Under the pieces are notes generated by a model that had not been told where the DNA came from, did no database searches, and worked only from the letters and a program-made list of their open reading frames with translations. Positions 18,751 through 29,391 of a DNA stretch of 64,000 nucleotides are shown here, piece after piece; positions within the stretch are counted from its first letter, which is position 1; every line of letters starts with the position of its first letter. The stretch is from Norana najaformis (Eukaryota > Annelida > Clitellata > Crassiclitellata > Hormogastridae). The stretch lies in contig OZ029918.1 of assembly GCA_964023275.1 (NCBI GenBank), forward strand, positions 17,402,361-17,466,360. The letters are read 5' to 3'. A program made the position numbers and the translations under genes.

Positions 18751-19775
18751 ATGGGTGAAAGACGTGGTAGTTATGCTGCTGCTGAAGAGCTGAAGATACT
18801 ACTTGATGGTGAAGAAGAAGGAGTTCAGAGCAACGAAGAAAGCAGCGAGGAGATGGTTGATAAGGAAGATAAAATTGATCACATGTCTGACGCAGAATAA
18901 ACTGACGGTGATGACTTTGAGCCTGCTGAAGAACCTGCACTTCCTGCAGCACAAGTTCGTAGCAGAACAGCAACTCGTGGTACAGCACATGGCCGGGGTG
19001 GGCGCCAAGCCATGGCTAAAGACGGATCTTAATATCATTGGTGACAATTTTTTCACCAGCTTGCCTCTTGTAAAGACGCTGTTTGAACAGCATACTACGT
19101 ATGTGGGAACATTTCGCAAAAAAACAAGGCGGATATCCCAACTGAAATGCAAGCCAACAGGATCAGAGAAGAAAAATCAACATTTTTGGCTTCTGTGGAA
19201 ATTACACTTTGGCTTCTTATGTTCCAAAGAAGACAAAGGCTGTCATCTTGCTGTCTTCTGTGCATCACGACAATGCAACAGCAGGTGACGATCACAAGCC
19301 TCATAATACTTCACTACAATTCCAAGAAGGGCAGAGTAGACAACATGGACAAACTTGCAGCAACATACTCCTGCAAACGAAAATGCAAACGATGGCCATT
19401 ATCATTGTTCTTCAACATCGTCGATGTTGCTTGCATTGCAGCCCTTGTTATCTGGTTATGAAACTGTCCAGAGTGGGAATCTCGAAGTGGGAGCCGCCGT
19501 CATCGACTATTCATGTTACACTTGGGCCGTGAGCTGGTTCACGAACACATTGCTGTACGTGCTACAAATCTCCAAGCTGTGCAAGGTGAAATGAGAAATG
19601 CTATCAAGCGTGCCAACATACAAAGTGTATTGATTGAAGTGGAAGGCAACCTTGACAGCAAAGAATCTTCCAGAAAGCATTGTTGACACATCTGTCCACG
19701 CAATGCTGACCTGTTACATTCATCATATAACATTTGCCAAGTACCTGATTTGTGTAATAAAAATATTCTTTCCAT
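18751..19775 (+). pseudogene. piggyBac transposase, internally deleted
   Basis: An acidic N-terminus (MGERRGSYAAAEELKILL) has TAA 18,898-18,900 and is joined near 19,020 to the second half of a piggyBac transposase. The middle of the catalytic domain is missing. The rest shows DLNIIGDNFFTSLPLVKTL, VGTFRKK, an HYNSKKGRVDNMDKLAATYS block and CIAALVIWLL in shifting frames. Active piggyBac transposases cut and paste at TTAA. This copy cannot. It lies in HYKK intron 2. Confidence 0.85.
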
Positions 19776-19884
19776 GACTAATTAGGATCTACTTAATGAA
19801 AACTATTATGTATTACTATGTTCAAGTAGAACTTAGGCTGTTTTGATGTCGGAATGTAAATATCACTCGAAGCATACATTCTAA

Positions 19885-19954
19885 CCATTGGGGTCCAGAA
19901 GGACCCCAGGTATGCAATAACGTGACTTTCATGACCAGTGTGGATGAGGGTTAA
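19885..19954 (+). mobile_element. piggyBac 3' terminus and TTAA target
   Basis: The element end reads CCAGTGTGGATGAGGG (to 19,950) followed by TTAA (19,951-19,954). Read inward it starts CCCTCATCC, as piggyBac termini do. Just inside is the hairpin TGGGGTCCAGAAGGACCCCA. No matching left end (TTAA-CCCTCATCC) was found upstream of the minisatellite. Confidence 0.75.
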
Positions 19955-21139
19955 ATGCTGTTCTCTTTTGCTGAAGCTGGGTTAGAAACCCTTCTGAGTA
20001 AATATCGTGAAGAGGTACTATATAAATTTATTGAATGAATGAAAGTTGCTAATTACTGCTATTACTAGCCTATCTCATGCAGAGCATCTGGGTGTTAGTT
20101 TGGCAAAATGTCCCTTCTTGGGAAATACTATGTCGTTGCTTGTTAGCTACAGGCATGAAAGCAACTGCAAAATACTGTCCTGATTTTGAGAATTTATCTC
20201 AGCATAAAAAGCAAACACAAAAGGTTTACATACATAAAGGCAAAGAACAGTGTGAAATTTATTGCACTGAACCCCCAGTTGTGGTCAAGATCCTTTCTTC
20301 TGGTCAAGATTCTTTCCCTCCTAATCTGTCCTGATCTACCCCATTCCACTCCTCCTGACCCAAACCCTGTCAGTCCATCGCCTTTCTATCCATCCACTCT
20401 ATTCAACCCTTCTTGTCCATCTTCTCTGATGCTGCCTGATCCTCTTCTGATCATCTTCTGATCCTCCACAGTTCTCCTTTTATCCTCCCCAATCCACCCG
20501 TCTTGATCCATTCCCTCTGATCTTCCTCTGATTCCACGTTGATTCGCTCTCGTCCATTACTGCATCTGACCAAGAGTTCAGATCATCAGCCTTTCCAATC
20601 CTCTCCAGCAGCCTCTTCAACTCTCCCAATCGAGTTCGCAGCAGGCGGGCCTCCATTTGGTCGGGCTGTAGGAATTAATCATAATAATTCTAATATGCCG
20701 TAATCCAATGCACAAGGCATCAACTGATGGCACACCAAAACCAAGCTGTAATCAGGTCCATATCCAGGTCAGTCCAAACGACAGAGGCAGCCTACGTTTG
20801 ATAAGCTATTTGAAACAAGTAAGTTTTTAAACATAGCCATCCGCCCGACTAAGCGCGACTGTATGTCACACTTGGATTATTTGTAAGATGGCACTGGCAT
20901 TATGTCGCCTGTTCTGAATGTACTAAATTGATCACATATGCATGTACATATGTATGGGCCATTAGCCTTTTATTACATAGGTTTGCCATTGTTCATACAT
21001 ATACCATTAGTTATTCATTTATCTCCTGGAATGGTTCTGGCATTAACCTCTAGGCATAAAACTCTTAAGACATAAACCTCTAGCCATGTTTTAGGCTTTT
21101 ACTCCTGTATTTACAGTGCCACTGAGTGACGTTAGAATG
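19955..21139. other. Intronic spacer, pyrimidine-rich block
   Basis: No gene recognised. 20,320-20,640 is pyrimidine-rich (many CCTGATC/CTTCTGATC words). The word AATGCACAAGGCATC at 20,707-20,721 recurs inverted in the LTR insert at 6,528-6,542. A LINE-like tail (TATATAAATTTATTGAATGA) is at about 20,015-20,040. Confidence 0.5.
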
Positions 21140-21292
21140 ATTCCTATCTCTCTCTCCCTCTCTTTTCCGCTAGCGTTTGAAGACCGTATTATTCCTCACT
21201 AGTTCTGGGACATCAGACTGGGAGCACCTCTGATGAATTTTATCTTGAAGTGGCGCTTTATTAGTTTTTGATTACAATTACAGTGTATTAGT
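21140..21292 (+). mobile_element. LINE B 3' end fragment
   Basis: The words GAGCACCTCTGATGAATTTT, GTGGCGCTTTAT and GATTACAATTACA match the LINE B tail at 56,960-57,030. No coding sequence is left. Confidence 0.75.
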
Positions 21293-22221
21293 GTATTTAC
21301 GTTCTACGCATATACCACTACCATGCATTTCCTAATATTTTTCAAATATCAAATCAAAATACAGTTTACCTTAAAAATCAAAGTAACTTTCATCGTCCAA
21401 TCCACATACGAAATTAATGTTATGTTCTTTACATTTCTGGCGCTGCACTCAATCCTTGCTTCAAACTTCACTGGTGCAAGCAAGTTGAAGTAGAGCAAAT
21501 AAAAAATACTGGGATCACAGACCTGCAGAATTGTGCCAGAATTATGTGACAGCCAGTTCCTCAATTTTAGTCATTGTCAGTTGCTGCGATCAGTGAGTCA
21601 ACTGGTATGAAGGAAGCTTTTTAATGTCACGGATACGTCAGAGGGTGCTGTGCAGCCTAAACAAGATGACTTGTTAAGTCTTTTACAACTTTGAGAAAAG
21701 AGTTAGTTGAATATATCAAATTAAGGCCGCTGGACTATGAGACTATTGTATGGCTTGGCAGAAGTTTCATATGCTGATGACTTCCCATATGCAACTACAG
21801 CAGCAAGAAACATCATTTAGCACCTGCATTTTCTGGGCTGTGATTGAGAGAAAATCACACACAGCAAGCAAATTTTTTGGCCAGAAGGAATGAGAATAAA
21901 GGGAGGATAAATGAGAATCTAATTTTCATGAAAAGCAACAAGCACTTACAGTGCTACTGAGTGACGTTAGAATAATAATTATTAGACTTGCTCTTTCTCT
22001 GTGACAAAATTAACATACAAGTGCTGGTGGGCAGTAACAGTATTTCACTTATGAAAACATGACATCGCTACAAAGTATTGATCCAGGCTGAACAAGGTGT
22101 AACTGTAAGTCTTATTGATTAAATGCAAAAGTAATTGTTTTTCTAATGCAGTTGACCCAAGTCTGCACCATAAGCACTACCAGTGGTTGACTGATGTTGC
22201 AAAAACCAACATGTAAGTTAC

Positions 22222-22338
22222 CTGGAAGATCGTAGACGATTTCTTCCAGGCATTTATACTGGCCTTTGATGTTGAGGACAGACTGAGGACAATTTATGCC
22301 ATTTCTCGCCAACAGACCCTGCACTTGGTGTTCAGCAT
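22222..22338 (-). CDS. HYKK: HYKK (hydroxylysine kinase-like) exon 2
   Basis: 117-nt host exon. Acceptor AG is at 22,340-22,339 after a TTCTGTTGA tract, donor GTAACT at 22,221-22,216. It encodes AEHQVQGLLARNGINCPQSV then LNIKGQYKCLEEIVYDLP. The helix plus GINCPQSVLNIKG pattern matches the N-lobe of hydroxylysine kinase (a helix, then Cys-Pro and a strand before the hinge). It enters in phase 1 (completing a GAT codon with the last base of exon 1) and leaves in phase 1. Intron 1 is about 25 kb, intron 2 about 5.3 kb. Confidence 0.78.
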
Positions 22339-22433
22339 CTTCAACAGAATAGCAGTTCAACTGAGGTGCAATGATAGAAAGCACAATAACCATCACAATT
22401 CGTGTACACCAGTGTGAGAATCTTAAAAGGCTA

Positions 22434-22523
22434 TGTATGTGTGTATGTATGTATGTATTTATTTATGTTTCTGGCTATTCATGTAGCGCATCTTAAAAAT
22501 CTCACAAAGGCATTAAACATGGT
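22434..22523 (-). mobile_element. LINE A 3' tail fragment
   Basis: TATGTATGTATG repeats followed by GTAGCGCATCTTAAAAATCT and AACATGG match the 3' end of LINE A at 25,470-25,545. It is a very short 5'-truncated copy abutting the G1 LTR. Confidence 0.75.
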
Positions 22524-23165
22524 TGTCAGCGCCATTGTTCGGACCTGCTTGGTCGGTTCGCGTTTGTGTGTGTGTACAACTGCTCGCTAGGCAGGTATTG
22601 GTTAGTTGACGTTAGCCCAGGTGTACGCTAATGCGAGAACGTGTACCCTGTTGGGGGAAGAGGTACAGCTGGCCTATGGCTTGCTTTCTGTATGGAGTGT
22701 ACACAAGGGCCGCTGTTTCGCGTTGCTGATTTCTTGCGTTTTGATGAGCTATATATCTTGTCGTATTAGTCATGGTTGTTCATTAGCAGACGTTTCTAGA
22801 CAAGAAGTCTGAGATTTGAATTAAGTCTGTGTGGTTGATTTAGAAGAAGTGCTGGTTGTCAGAAATTCTTTTTTAATGCTGACTGTCTGTAGATGTCAAA
22901 AGCATTGTTCTGTTAATTAACTAAATAAAGTTTGATTTTGACATTAAAAAGGAGAGAATAGAATTTGCAAAATAGGCAAACTTTGAGCAATTTTAAACTA
23001 GGAGTCACAGTGTAAGGTTACAGTGCTAAGTCCAGGGTAGGCATTGTAGGATAAGTTCTGAACAGTAGTCAGCATGCACAGGAGCTCAGTAGTTTGCCAA
23101 CCACTTGGACATGCCAACCACTTGGACACGTTACTCTTTGTCAGCCTAGGAAGAGGTGGTGACAT
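22524..23165 (+). repeat. 5' LTR of G1 (right border uncertain)
   Basis: Starts TGTCAGCGCCATTGTTCGG and is collinear with the minus-strand LTR at 58,890-59,533 through TTTGTCAGCCTAG. A polyadenylation-type AATAAA lies at about 22,923. The right border is not sharp because the two copies diverge after about 23,165. Confidence 0.75.
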
Positions 23166-23815
23166 ATAATTGATGGCCTTAGCGGTGGGATATGGATTTA
23201 TTCCTGGCCACGTGTTCTGAAGAAAGTTGGTTACACAGCATCTGTGACTTCGATTATAATTTTAAAAATGCACAGTGTAACTAGGAGGTCGGTTGGATAT
23301 TGACATCCTCCAATCTCTGGATTTTACGTGCTTGGATATCAAGTAAGAGCGTTGGAATTTGTTGCGACTTGTGCGAAAGAATTTGAGGAGACTCTCCTAA
23401 CGGAAAGAGACTGCGAGGTAAAATGTGAAGACTACGTCACGTGGACAAAGTCATAGTTGTTCGAGGTTTTCGCTTTTGATTATGCGTGGTGTCATGGTGG
23501 AACAAGGTTACCTACAACTGTCTTCAAATTACTGTTGGAGACTGTGACTGTAGTCAAATGTCAATACAGAGATCAGTTCAGTTTCTGGAGATTCCGTAAA
23601 CAGCTTAAAGTCGATTTCCAGTGAAGAATCCAAGTTCTGGACGAGATCGCGTACGTTTGGAGATCTGTTGAAGTAAAAGAACACTGTATAGGGGAAATCT
23701 AATCTATGATTGTCACACTCACACAGAAAAAGTGTTGTATTGCTTGTGTGTAGATTAAGAGATTGGTGTAATACTTTGATTGAATTGTGGGATTAATCCT
23801 TGTATTGTTGAAACA

Positions 23816-25405
23816 TGGAGCGACTGTCTAAAAAAATAGGTTGTGCTCAAGAAATTATCGATAGAGAGTAATAAACATTTGTTGGTCGGGTATGGTAGGC
23901 TAGAGCCAGACCTGGAAGAAATGAACAGGGAGGAATTGCTAAATGTATTAGCGATGGAGAAAGTATGGAGCGAAGAAGAAGAATGCGAAGAAGAAGAAGA
24001 AGAAGAAGTGAAGAAGAAGAAAAATGTGAAGAAAAAGAAGAATGTGAAGAAGAATGTGAAGAAGAAGAGAGTGAAGAAGAATGCGAAGAAGAATTCAAAG
24101 AATGCAAAGAAGAACAAGAAGGAGAAGAATTTGAAGAAGAAGAAGAACAGGAAGAAGAGTGTGAAGAAGAATGTGAAGAAGAAGAAGAATGTGAAGAAGA
24201 AGAAGAATGTGAAGAAGAAGGTGAGGAAGAAGAAAAATGTGAAGAAGAAGAAGAATGTGAAGAAGAAGAAGAATGTGAAGAAGAAGAATGTGAAGAAGAA
24301 GAATGTGAAGAAGAAAAAGAATGTGAAGAAGAATGCAAAAAAGAATGAGAAGAAAAATGCGAAGAAGAATGCAAAGAAGAAGAAGAATGCGAAGAAGAAT
24401 GTGAATAACAAGAATGCGAAGAATGCACAAGAAGAGGAGGAGGAGGAAAATGCAAAGGAGGAGAATAAGAAGAAGAAGAAGAAGCACGAGGAGGAGGAGG
24501 AGAAGGAGCAGGAGTTGGAGAAGAAGATGGTGCTGTAGCACAAGTTGAAGGAGCAGCAAAACCTGATCATTCCATAAGGCAGGCAGCTGAAGAAGCAAGA
24601 AGAGAGGAGTTGAAATTCCGAAGAGAAGAAATAGCAATGATGAAAATGCAACTACAGTGCAAATGCGAAGAAGAATTCGAAGAAGTAGAAGAAGAAAAGA
24701 AGAAGAAACAGAATGTGAAAAAGGAGGAGAAGAAGTTGAAGAAGAAGAAAGAGAAGGAGGAGAAGAAAAATGTGATGGAGAAGAAGAAGAAGCAGGAGGA
24801 GGAGAAGAAAGAGAAGGAGCAGAAGGAGAAGAAGAAGGTGCTGTAGCACAAGTTGAAGGAGCAGCAAAACCTGATCATTCCATAAGGCAGGCAGCTGAAG
24901 AAGCAAGAATAGAGGAGTTGTTATTGTGAAGAGAAGAAATAGCAATGATGAAAATGCAATTACATATGCAAATTGAAGAAGCAAGGAGGATAGATGAAGA
25001 AGCGAGAAGGGGAGATGAAAGAAGAAGCAAGAGAGTGGAGAGACAAAGCAGGAAGGAGAGATGAAGAGGAAAGAAGGAGAGAAGAAAGATTGGAGGAAGC
25101 ATTGCATAGAAAGGAGGATCACGCAGAAGAACAGGTGAGGAAGAAAGAGAGGGATGATGAATCTCCTGTTAAAATGAAAAAAATTGGGGGATGCTATGAA
25201 GTATGTATTGCCAAAGGTACCTCATGATTTAGCGGAAATTCCACTTTACTTTGAAACTGTTGAAAAAACATTTAAGAGTTTTGAATTTGAGAAATTGTAT
25301 TGGGTGAAATTGTTGTTACCTCTAACAACACAAAAGGCAAGAGCTGTTTTGAATCGATTATCATATCGTGAACAAAATGATTATTATCGAGTGAAGGAGT
25401 ATATT
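23816..25405 (+). pseudogene. gag: G1 gag, 5' part, with purine-rich low-complexity segment
   Basis: The gag starts near 23,816 (MERLSKKIGCAQEIID). It contains a long GAA-rich stretch (23,960-24,420) that reads as Glu/Cys or Lys/Asn repeats depending on frame, a duplicated coiled-coil block, then DLAEIPLYFETVEKTFKSFE and YREQNDYYRVKEYI, typical of the Ty3 capsid N-domain. The frame is cut at TATATT (25,400-25,405) by X1 and resumes at 32,488. Several stops and shifts are present. Confidence 0.7.
24420..24985 (+). repeat. 308-bp tandem duplication within G1 gag
   Basis: GTGCTGTAGCACAAGTTGAA and the following block (GCAGCAAAACCTGATCATTC ... GCAATGATGAAAATGCAA) occurs at about 24,530 and again at 24,838, an offset of 308 bp. 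The borders lie in low-complexity GAA sequence. Confidence 0.85.
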
Positions 25406-25460
25406 CGCGTTTCTATTTGTTTAGTCAAGCTGAGGAACAGCTTACTTAGTTAGTATGTAG

Positions 25461-28400
25461 TAGTTTAGTGTATGTATGTATGTATCTAATCTTTTATATA
25501 GCGCATTTTAAGAACCTCTCAAAAGCGCTGTGAACATGGCTGCCCAGTTAATTTAAACAAGTAAGTCTTGACTAACGAAGAGAATGTTTCTTGGGACAAA
25601 TTCGCAGAAATAGAACGAATGTTTATACGAAGACTATTCCACGGGGAAGGACCCATGCAAGACAATGCACGGTGTTGTGCTGATGTACCACAGAGAGGAA
25701 CCTGTAGATCTCCTCGGGATGAAGAGCGAAGCGACTGACGACCCGGATGGGCACCGACCGGCACGAACAACTCGTATGTATTCAGGAGCGTAACCAGCCA
25801 ACGAGGCCCGACCAAAGGGCAGGATCTTGAATTTGATTCTTTCTTCAATTGGTAGCCAGTGCAGAGTATCTCTCATATAAACTGATATATGGGAAAATTT
25901 CAGTAGATTAGCGACTAGACGGGCGGCACAGTTCAGGACGGACTGGAGCTGACGAAGACGGAATTTTGGCAAACCTGCGAAGACAGAGTTGCAATAGTCC
26001 AGCGGCGTCAGGACGAAGGAGTGAAGTAATGCTGTTGCAGCGCTGAACGATAGATTACGCCGTATTAATCGAATTTGACGCAGCTGATAGTAGCACGACC
26101 TGCACAACGAATCGACGTGATCAGCCATGGACAGCTCACCGTCTATAAGCACTCCCAGGTCACGAACCAGCTGTTGGGGCGACCAGCCCGGAAATGATGA
26201 GAGTAGCTCCTGTTGGTTGATTTTGGCCCGAGCTTGACGAGCACCGATCCACAAAAATTGTGTTTTGGATGGGTTAAGCCGAAGGCGATTCGATGACATC
26301 CACACCTGTACGTCTGTCACAGTTCCCAGCACCGACGTAAGGCAGGCGAGAGAATCAGCAGGACGACAGCTGGAATAAAGCTGGACATCGTCAGCATATT
26401 GATGTACACGGGCGCCACGTGTAGTAATGATACGAGTCAGATCTGCTGTATAAAGAATGTAAAGGAGCGGCCCAAGGACCGAACCCTGAGGAACGCCGAA
26501 AGAGACTGGGACCCAGTCTGAGCAGGCTGACTCAATAGCTACCATCATCATCTGCTCATCAAGAAACGATCGAAGCCATTTCACCGACTGGTCAACGAAT
26601 CCATACGATACATTAAGACGTGTCGATAGTATGTCATGATCAACCGTGTCAAAGGCGGCACTTACGTCGAGAAGAGCGAGCAGTGTCAAGTGACCAGAGT
26701 CCATGGAATCGTAGAAATCGGAAATCAGCCGCAAGAGAACTGTCTCCGTGGAATGACCCCTTCTGAATCCGGATTGGAGCTTCGGCATAAGGTCAGCCAC
26801 TTCAAGATAGCGCAACATCTGTCCAGCAACAACTTTCTCAATCATCTTGGATAAGAAGCTGAGATTTGATACCGGCCTGTAGTTGTTGATATCGTCAGGG
26901 TCCATGCCCACCTTCTTCAGTGTTGGCCGTATGACCGCATGCTTCTGACTGGCTGGTAAGACTCCCTCCATGAGCGACGCATTACAGAGCCGCACCAGAA
27001 AAGGCAGCAGGACGTCGATAAGCTCGTAGAGGAGAAACGTCGGAATGGGATCGAGCGTGCTTGATTTCGGCGGCATAGACAGAATAATGTTCCTTAATTG
27101 CGACTCGGTCACCAGGTCGAACCTTTCAAATCGATGGTCTGTTGTTGAATAAGTCGGAGCAGGTGAGCCTTCGGTGTCACGGCGGACAGATGAGACCTTC
27201 TTTAGGAGATGACGAAGGAAGTCCTCAGGAGAAAACGATGGCTTATGTGAGCTCTGTGAGCGACCAAGGATCACTGAAAGACTTTTCCATAATCGCCTAC
27301 TGTCCTTAGAGTCTCGAGCAATCATGTTCTCCCAGTAACACCGTTCCTTTTCCTGGAAGAAGCTGTGTTTTTGCCGCAGAAGCTTTATCCATTCCTGTCG
27401 ATCACCGTCCAACCTGGTCCTCCGATAATGCCGCTCAGCTCGTCTAACCGTTCGCCGCATCGCTCGACATTCAGAGTCAAACCAAGGAGTAAGAGGACTA
27501 ACCCTGATGCGGACTGGTCGGAGAGGTAGAATATCGTCGATAATGAAACGCAGGGTGGAATCGTAGAGGTCGCATAAATCAGCCGAGGTGGTATCCGTAT
27601 CAGCAGTCATTCCAAGCAAGTCACTGTCAAGAAGGCGACGACTAAAAGCATCTCTATCTAACGATTTCCATCCCTTGATGTTAGTCTCAGTGACCAGTGG
27701 CGATGAGTGAAAATATGGAACTCTGAAGATGACAAGGCTATGGTCAGAGATAGACAGAGGTACCATCGCGACTGAAACCGGCTCGCAGTCCTCACGGCTG
27801 ATAAATAGATCAAGGCAGCTGCCGTGTATGTGCGTAGGCTTTTTAACATGCTGACACAGTCCGAAACTGGTTAAGAGATGCGTTAACTGGTCAGCCCAGG
27901 GACAGTTCAAATCCTCCATATGGATGTTAATGTCACCCGTTATAACCAGTTGCGAGTTGAAAGTGGCTAGGTGTTCCAACAGTAGAGTAAACTTCTGAAT
28001 GAAGGACTCGGATGGCGGTTGAGATCCCGGTCGATAGATGGCGGCGATTGTCAGAGGTCCATGTAATGTGGAAAATGAGCAAAGGAGAACCTCAAAGGTG
28101 TTAAAGGTCACTGCGAGCTCAATTAACCTCGCTTGCAAATTCGCCCGATGGAAAATTGCCAGCCCACCGCCCGCACGACATTGCGAAGAAGACCCCGACT
28201 CACTGCATGACCGTTGGACGATATGGAACCCCGATGGCGCCGATCTCAACAGCGCGACGTCAGACGAAGACTGATGCCAGGTTTCAACAGCAACCATGAT
28301 GTCGAGGCAGTAGTCAGTGATGGCATCCACTATGGAAGTCGATTTGTTTCCAACGCTCCTGACATTCCACGTTCCTAGACGCAACCCTAAACTTGATTTG

Positions 28401-28798
28401 GCGCCATCGTCCGTCACTTGTATGGATGGTACTGACTGGCTAATTCGTTGCGAGTGCGGCCGCCATATACGCAATGAGAACAACGTCTTCCTCAGTGAAC
28501 GTACAACTGACCGGCCACCGCAGGCCAATCGCCTCAATACTTCAGCGCTGTACACCATAGACGGCCTTGTAGACATGGCACACCTTAGACAAATCTCGAC
28601 TCATAAGATGTCCGAAAGTTGATAAAATTTACTAAACTGCAGAGTTTTCCAAGAATTCAGAACCGATTATGTAATGTGTACGATAAATCCGTAATAATTC
28701 GCCAGTTTAAAACCAAACTTTGACCAAGAAATGGCAAAATTACGTGAATAAACAAAACCCACAGCCATGTGTGTATTTACACGCCAGAGGCGCCATAC
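25461..28798 (-). mobile_element. LINE A, nearly full-length CR1/L2-type element
   Basis: Flanked by a 9-bp target duplication AGTATGTAG (25,452-25,460 and 28,799-28,807) inside X1. The 3' end on the minus strand is GCGCTATATAAAAGATTAGA followed by a CATA-type microsatellite. It carries one long ORF with endonuclease and reverse transcriptase. A short tail of the same family is at 22,434-22,523. Confidence 0.88.
25634..28576 (-). CDS. LINE A endonuclease-reverse transcriptase (one C-terminal frameshift)
   Basis: The 980-codon frame begins MSTRPSMVYSAEVLRRL. Residues about 66-290 are an APE-type endonuclease: LGTWNVRSVGNK, VAVETWHQ, IAAIYRPGSQ, VITGDINIHM and SISDHSLVIF. The reverse transcriptase (about 540-830) shows [51 protein letters not shown] and the catalytic HQYADDVQLY. 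The last about 50 codons are out of frame. The family C-terminus (RQSLRSSSRGDL, then WNSLRIN and KTYLF) lies in the frame 25,848-25,519, so a single shift near 25,750 breaks an otherwise intact gene. The protein would nick target DNA and reverse transcribe its own RNA. Confidence 0.88.
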   Translation of the reverse strand: MSTRPSMVYSAEVLRRLACGGRSVVRSLRKTLFSLRIWRPHSQRISQSVPSIQVTDDGAKSSLGLRLGTWNVRSVGNKSTSIVDAITDYCLDIMVAVETWHQSSSDVALLRSAPSGFHIVQRSCSESGSSSQCRAGGGLAIFHRANLQARLIELAVTFNTFEVLLCSFSTLHGPLTIAAIYRPGSQPPSESFIQKFTLLLEHLATFNSQLVITGDINIHMEDLNCPWADQLTHLLTSFGLCQHVKKPTHIHGSCLDLFISREDCEPVSVAMVPLSISDHSLVIFRVPYFHSSPLVTETNIKGWKSLDRDAFSRRLLDSDLLGMTADTDTTSADLCDLYDSTLRFIIDDILPLRPVRIRVSPLTPWFDSECRAMRRTVRRAERHYRRTRLDGDRQEWIKLLRQKHSFFQEKERCYWENMIARDSKDSRRLWKSLSVILGRSQSSHKPSFSPEDFLRHLLKKVSSVRRDTEGSPAPTYSTTDHRFERFDLVTESQLRNIILSMPPKSSTLDPIPTFLLYELIDVLLPFLVRLCNASLMEGVLPASQKHAVIRPTLKKVGMDPDDINNYRPVSNLSFLSKMIEKVVAGQMLRYLEVADLMPKLQSGFRRGHSTETVLLRLISDFYDSMDSGHLTLLALLDVSAAFDTVDHDILSTRLNVSYGFVDQSVKWLRSFLDEQMMMVAIESACSDWVPVSFGVPQGSVLGPLLYILYTADLTRIITTRGARVHQYADDVQLYSSCRPADSLACLTSVLGTVTDVQVWMSSNRLRLNPSKTQFLWIGARQARAKINQQELLSSFPGWSPQQLVRDLGVLIDGELSMADHVDSLCRSCYYQLRQIRLIRRNLSFSAATALLHSFVLTPLDYCNSVFAGLPKFRLRQLQSVLNCAARLVANLLKFSHISVYMRDTLHWLPIEERIKFKILPFGRASLAGYAPEYIRVVRAGRCPSGSSVASLFIPRRSTGSSLWYISTTPCIVLHGSFPVE

Positions 28799-29391
28799 AG
28801 TATGTAGCTGGTAGTAGTAGTAGATTTATGTATAAAGGCTGTAGTTGATATAGTATTGTAGGCAGGCCAACTTTTATGAGTTATAGGTAGACTATAGCAA
28901 ATGGCCAACTTAGGTAGGAATATGGTTTTACTAGATCGTATGGGACTATCCCACGTCAGCACGGAGGATGTTAGCCTACATGACGATTTTACCAAGGATA
29001 AATCAGACAGAGCAGATTTGAAAATTAAACAGCTGCTGATGTCATGAGCAGACGACTTTAGCGATGGACGGTTGGCAATGGTCATGCGCAGATCAGCAAC
29101 GACGGTTGGCCGCCATTATACAGCAGACGAACTTTTATTTGTATAAGAAGAGGTTTCATATATTCAGCCAGGGATTTACTTTCGTTGGTGCATGTTGAGT
29201 TAGACGTGGAAAAACACCTTCGAAACCTTCATACATAAGTTCGATTTGTGTGCGTACAAGTCGATGATCGACCGTTCTTATACTTCGATCATTCTTCGTA
29301 TAAGGAGTTTCCTTAGAGAGTGTAGGAACTTCTGAAGAAACGTAGAATTTACCTGTTTCCCGAAAGCGGCGGTTGTCGTATCGGACTCAGA

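Noticed and set aside
21349..21564. Possible host exon on the minus strand (VCDPSIFYLLYFNLLAPVKF)
   Set aside because: It has plausible splice sites, but HYKK exons 2 and 3 already join in phase without it, and no family match was recognised.
23755..24651. Long minus-strand frames of Phe/Ser/Leu and plus-strand frames of Lys/Asn or Glu/Cys
   Set aside because: All arise from GAA-rich low-complexity DNA inside the G1 gag region, which is open in several frames. No independent gene is supported.
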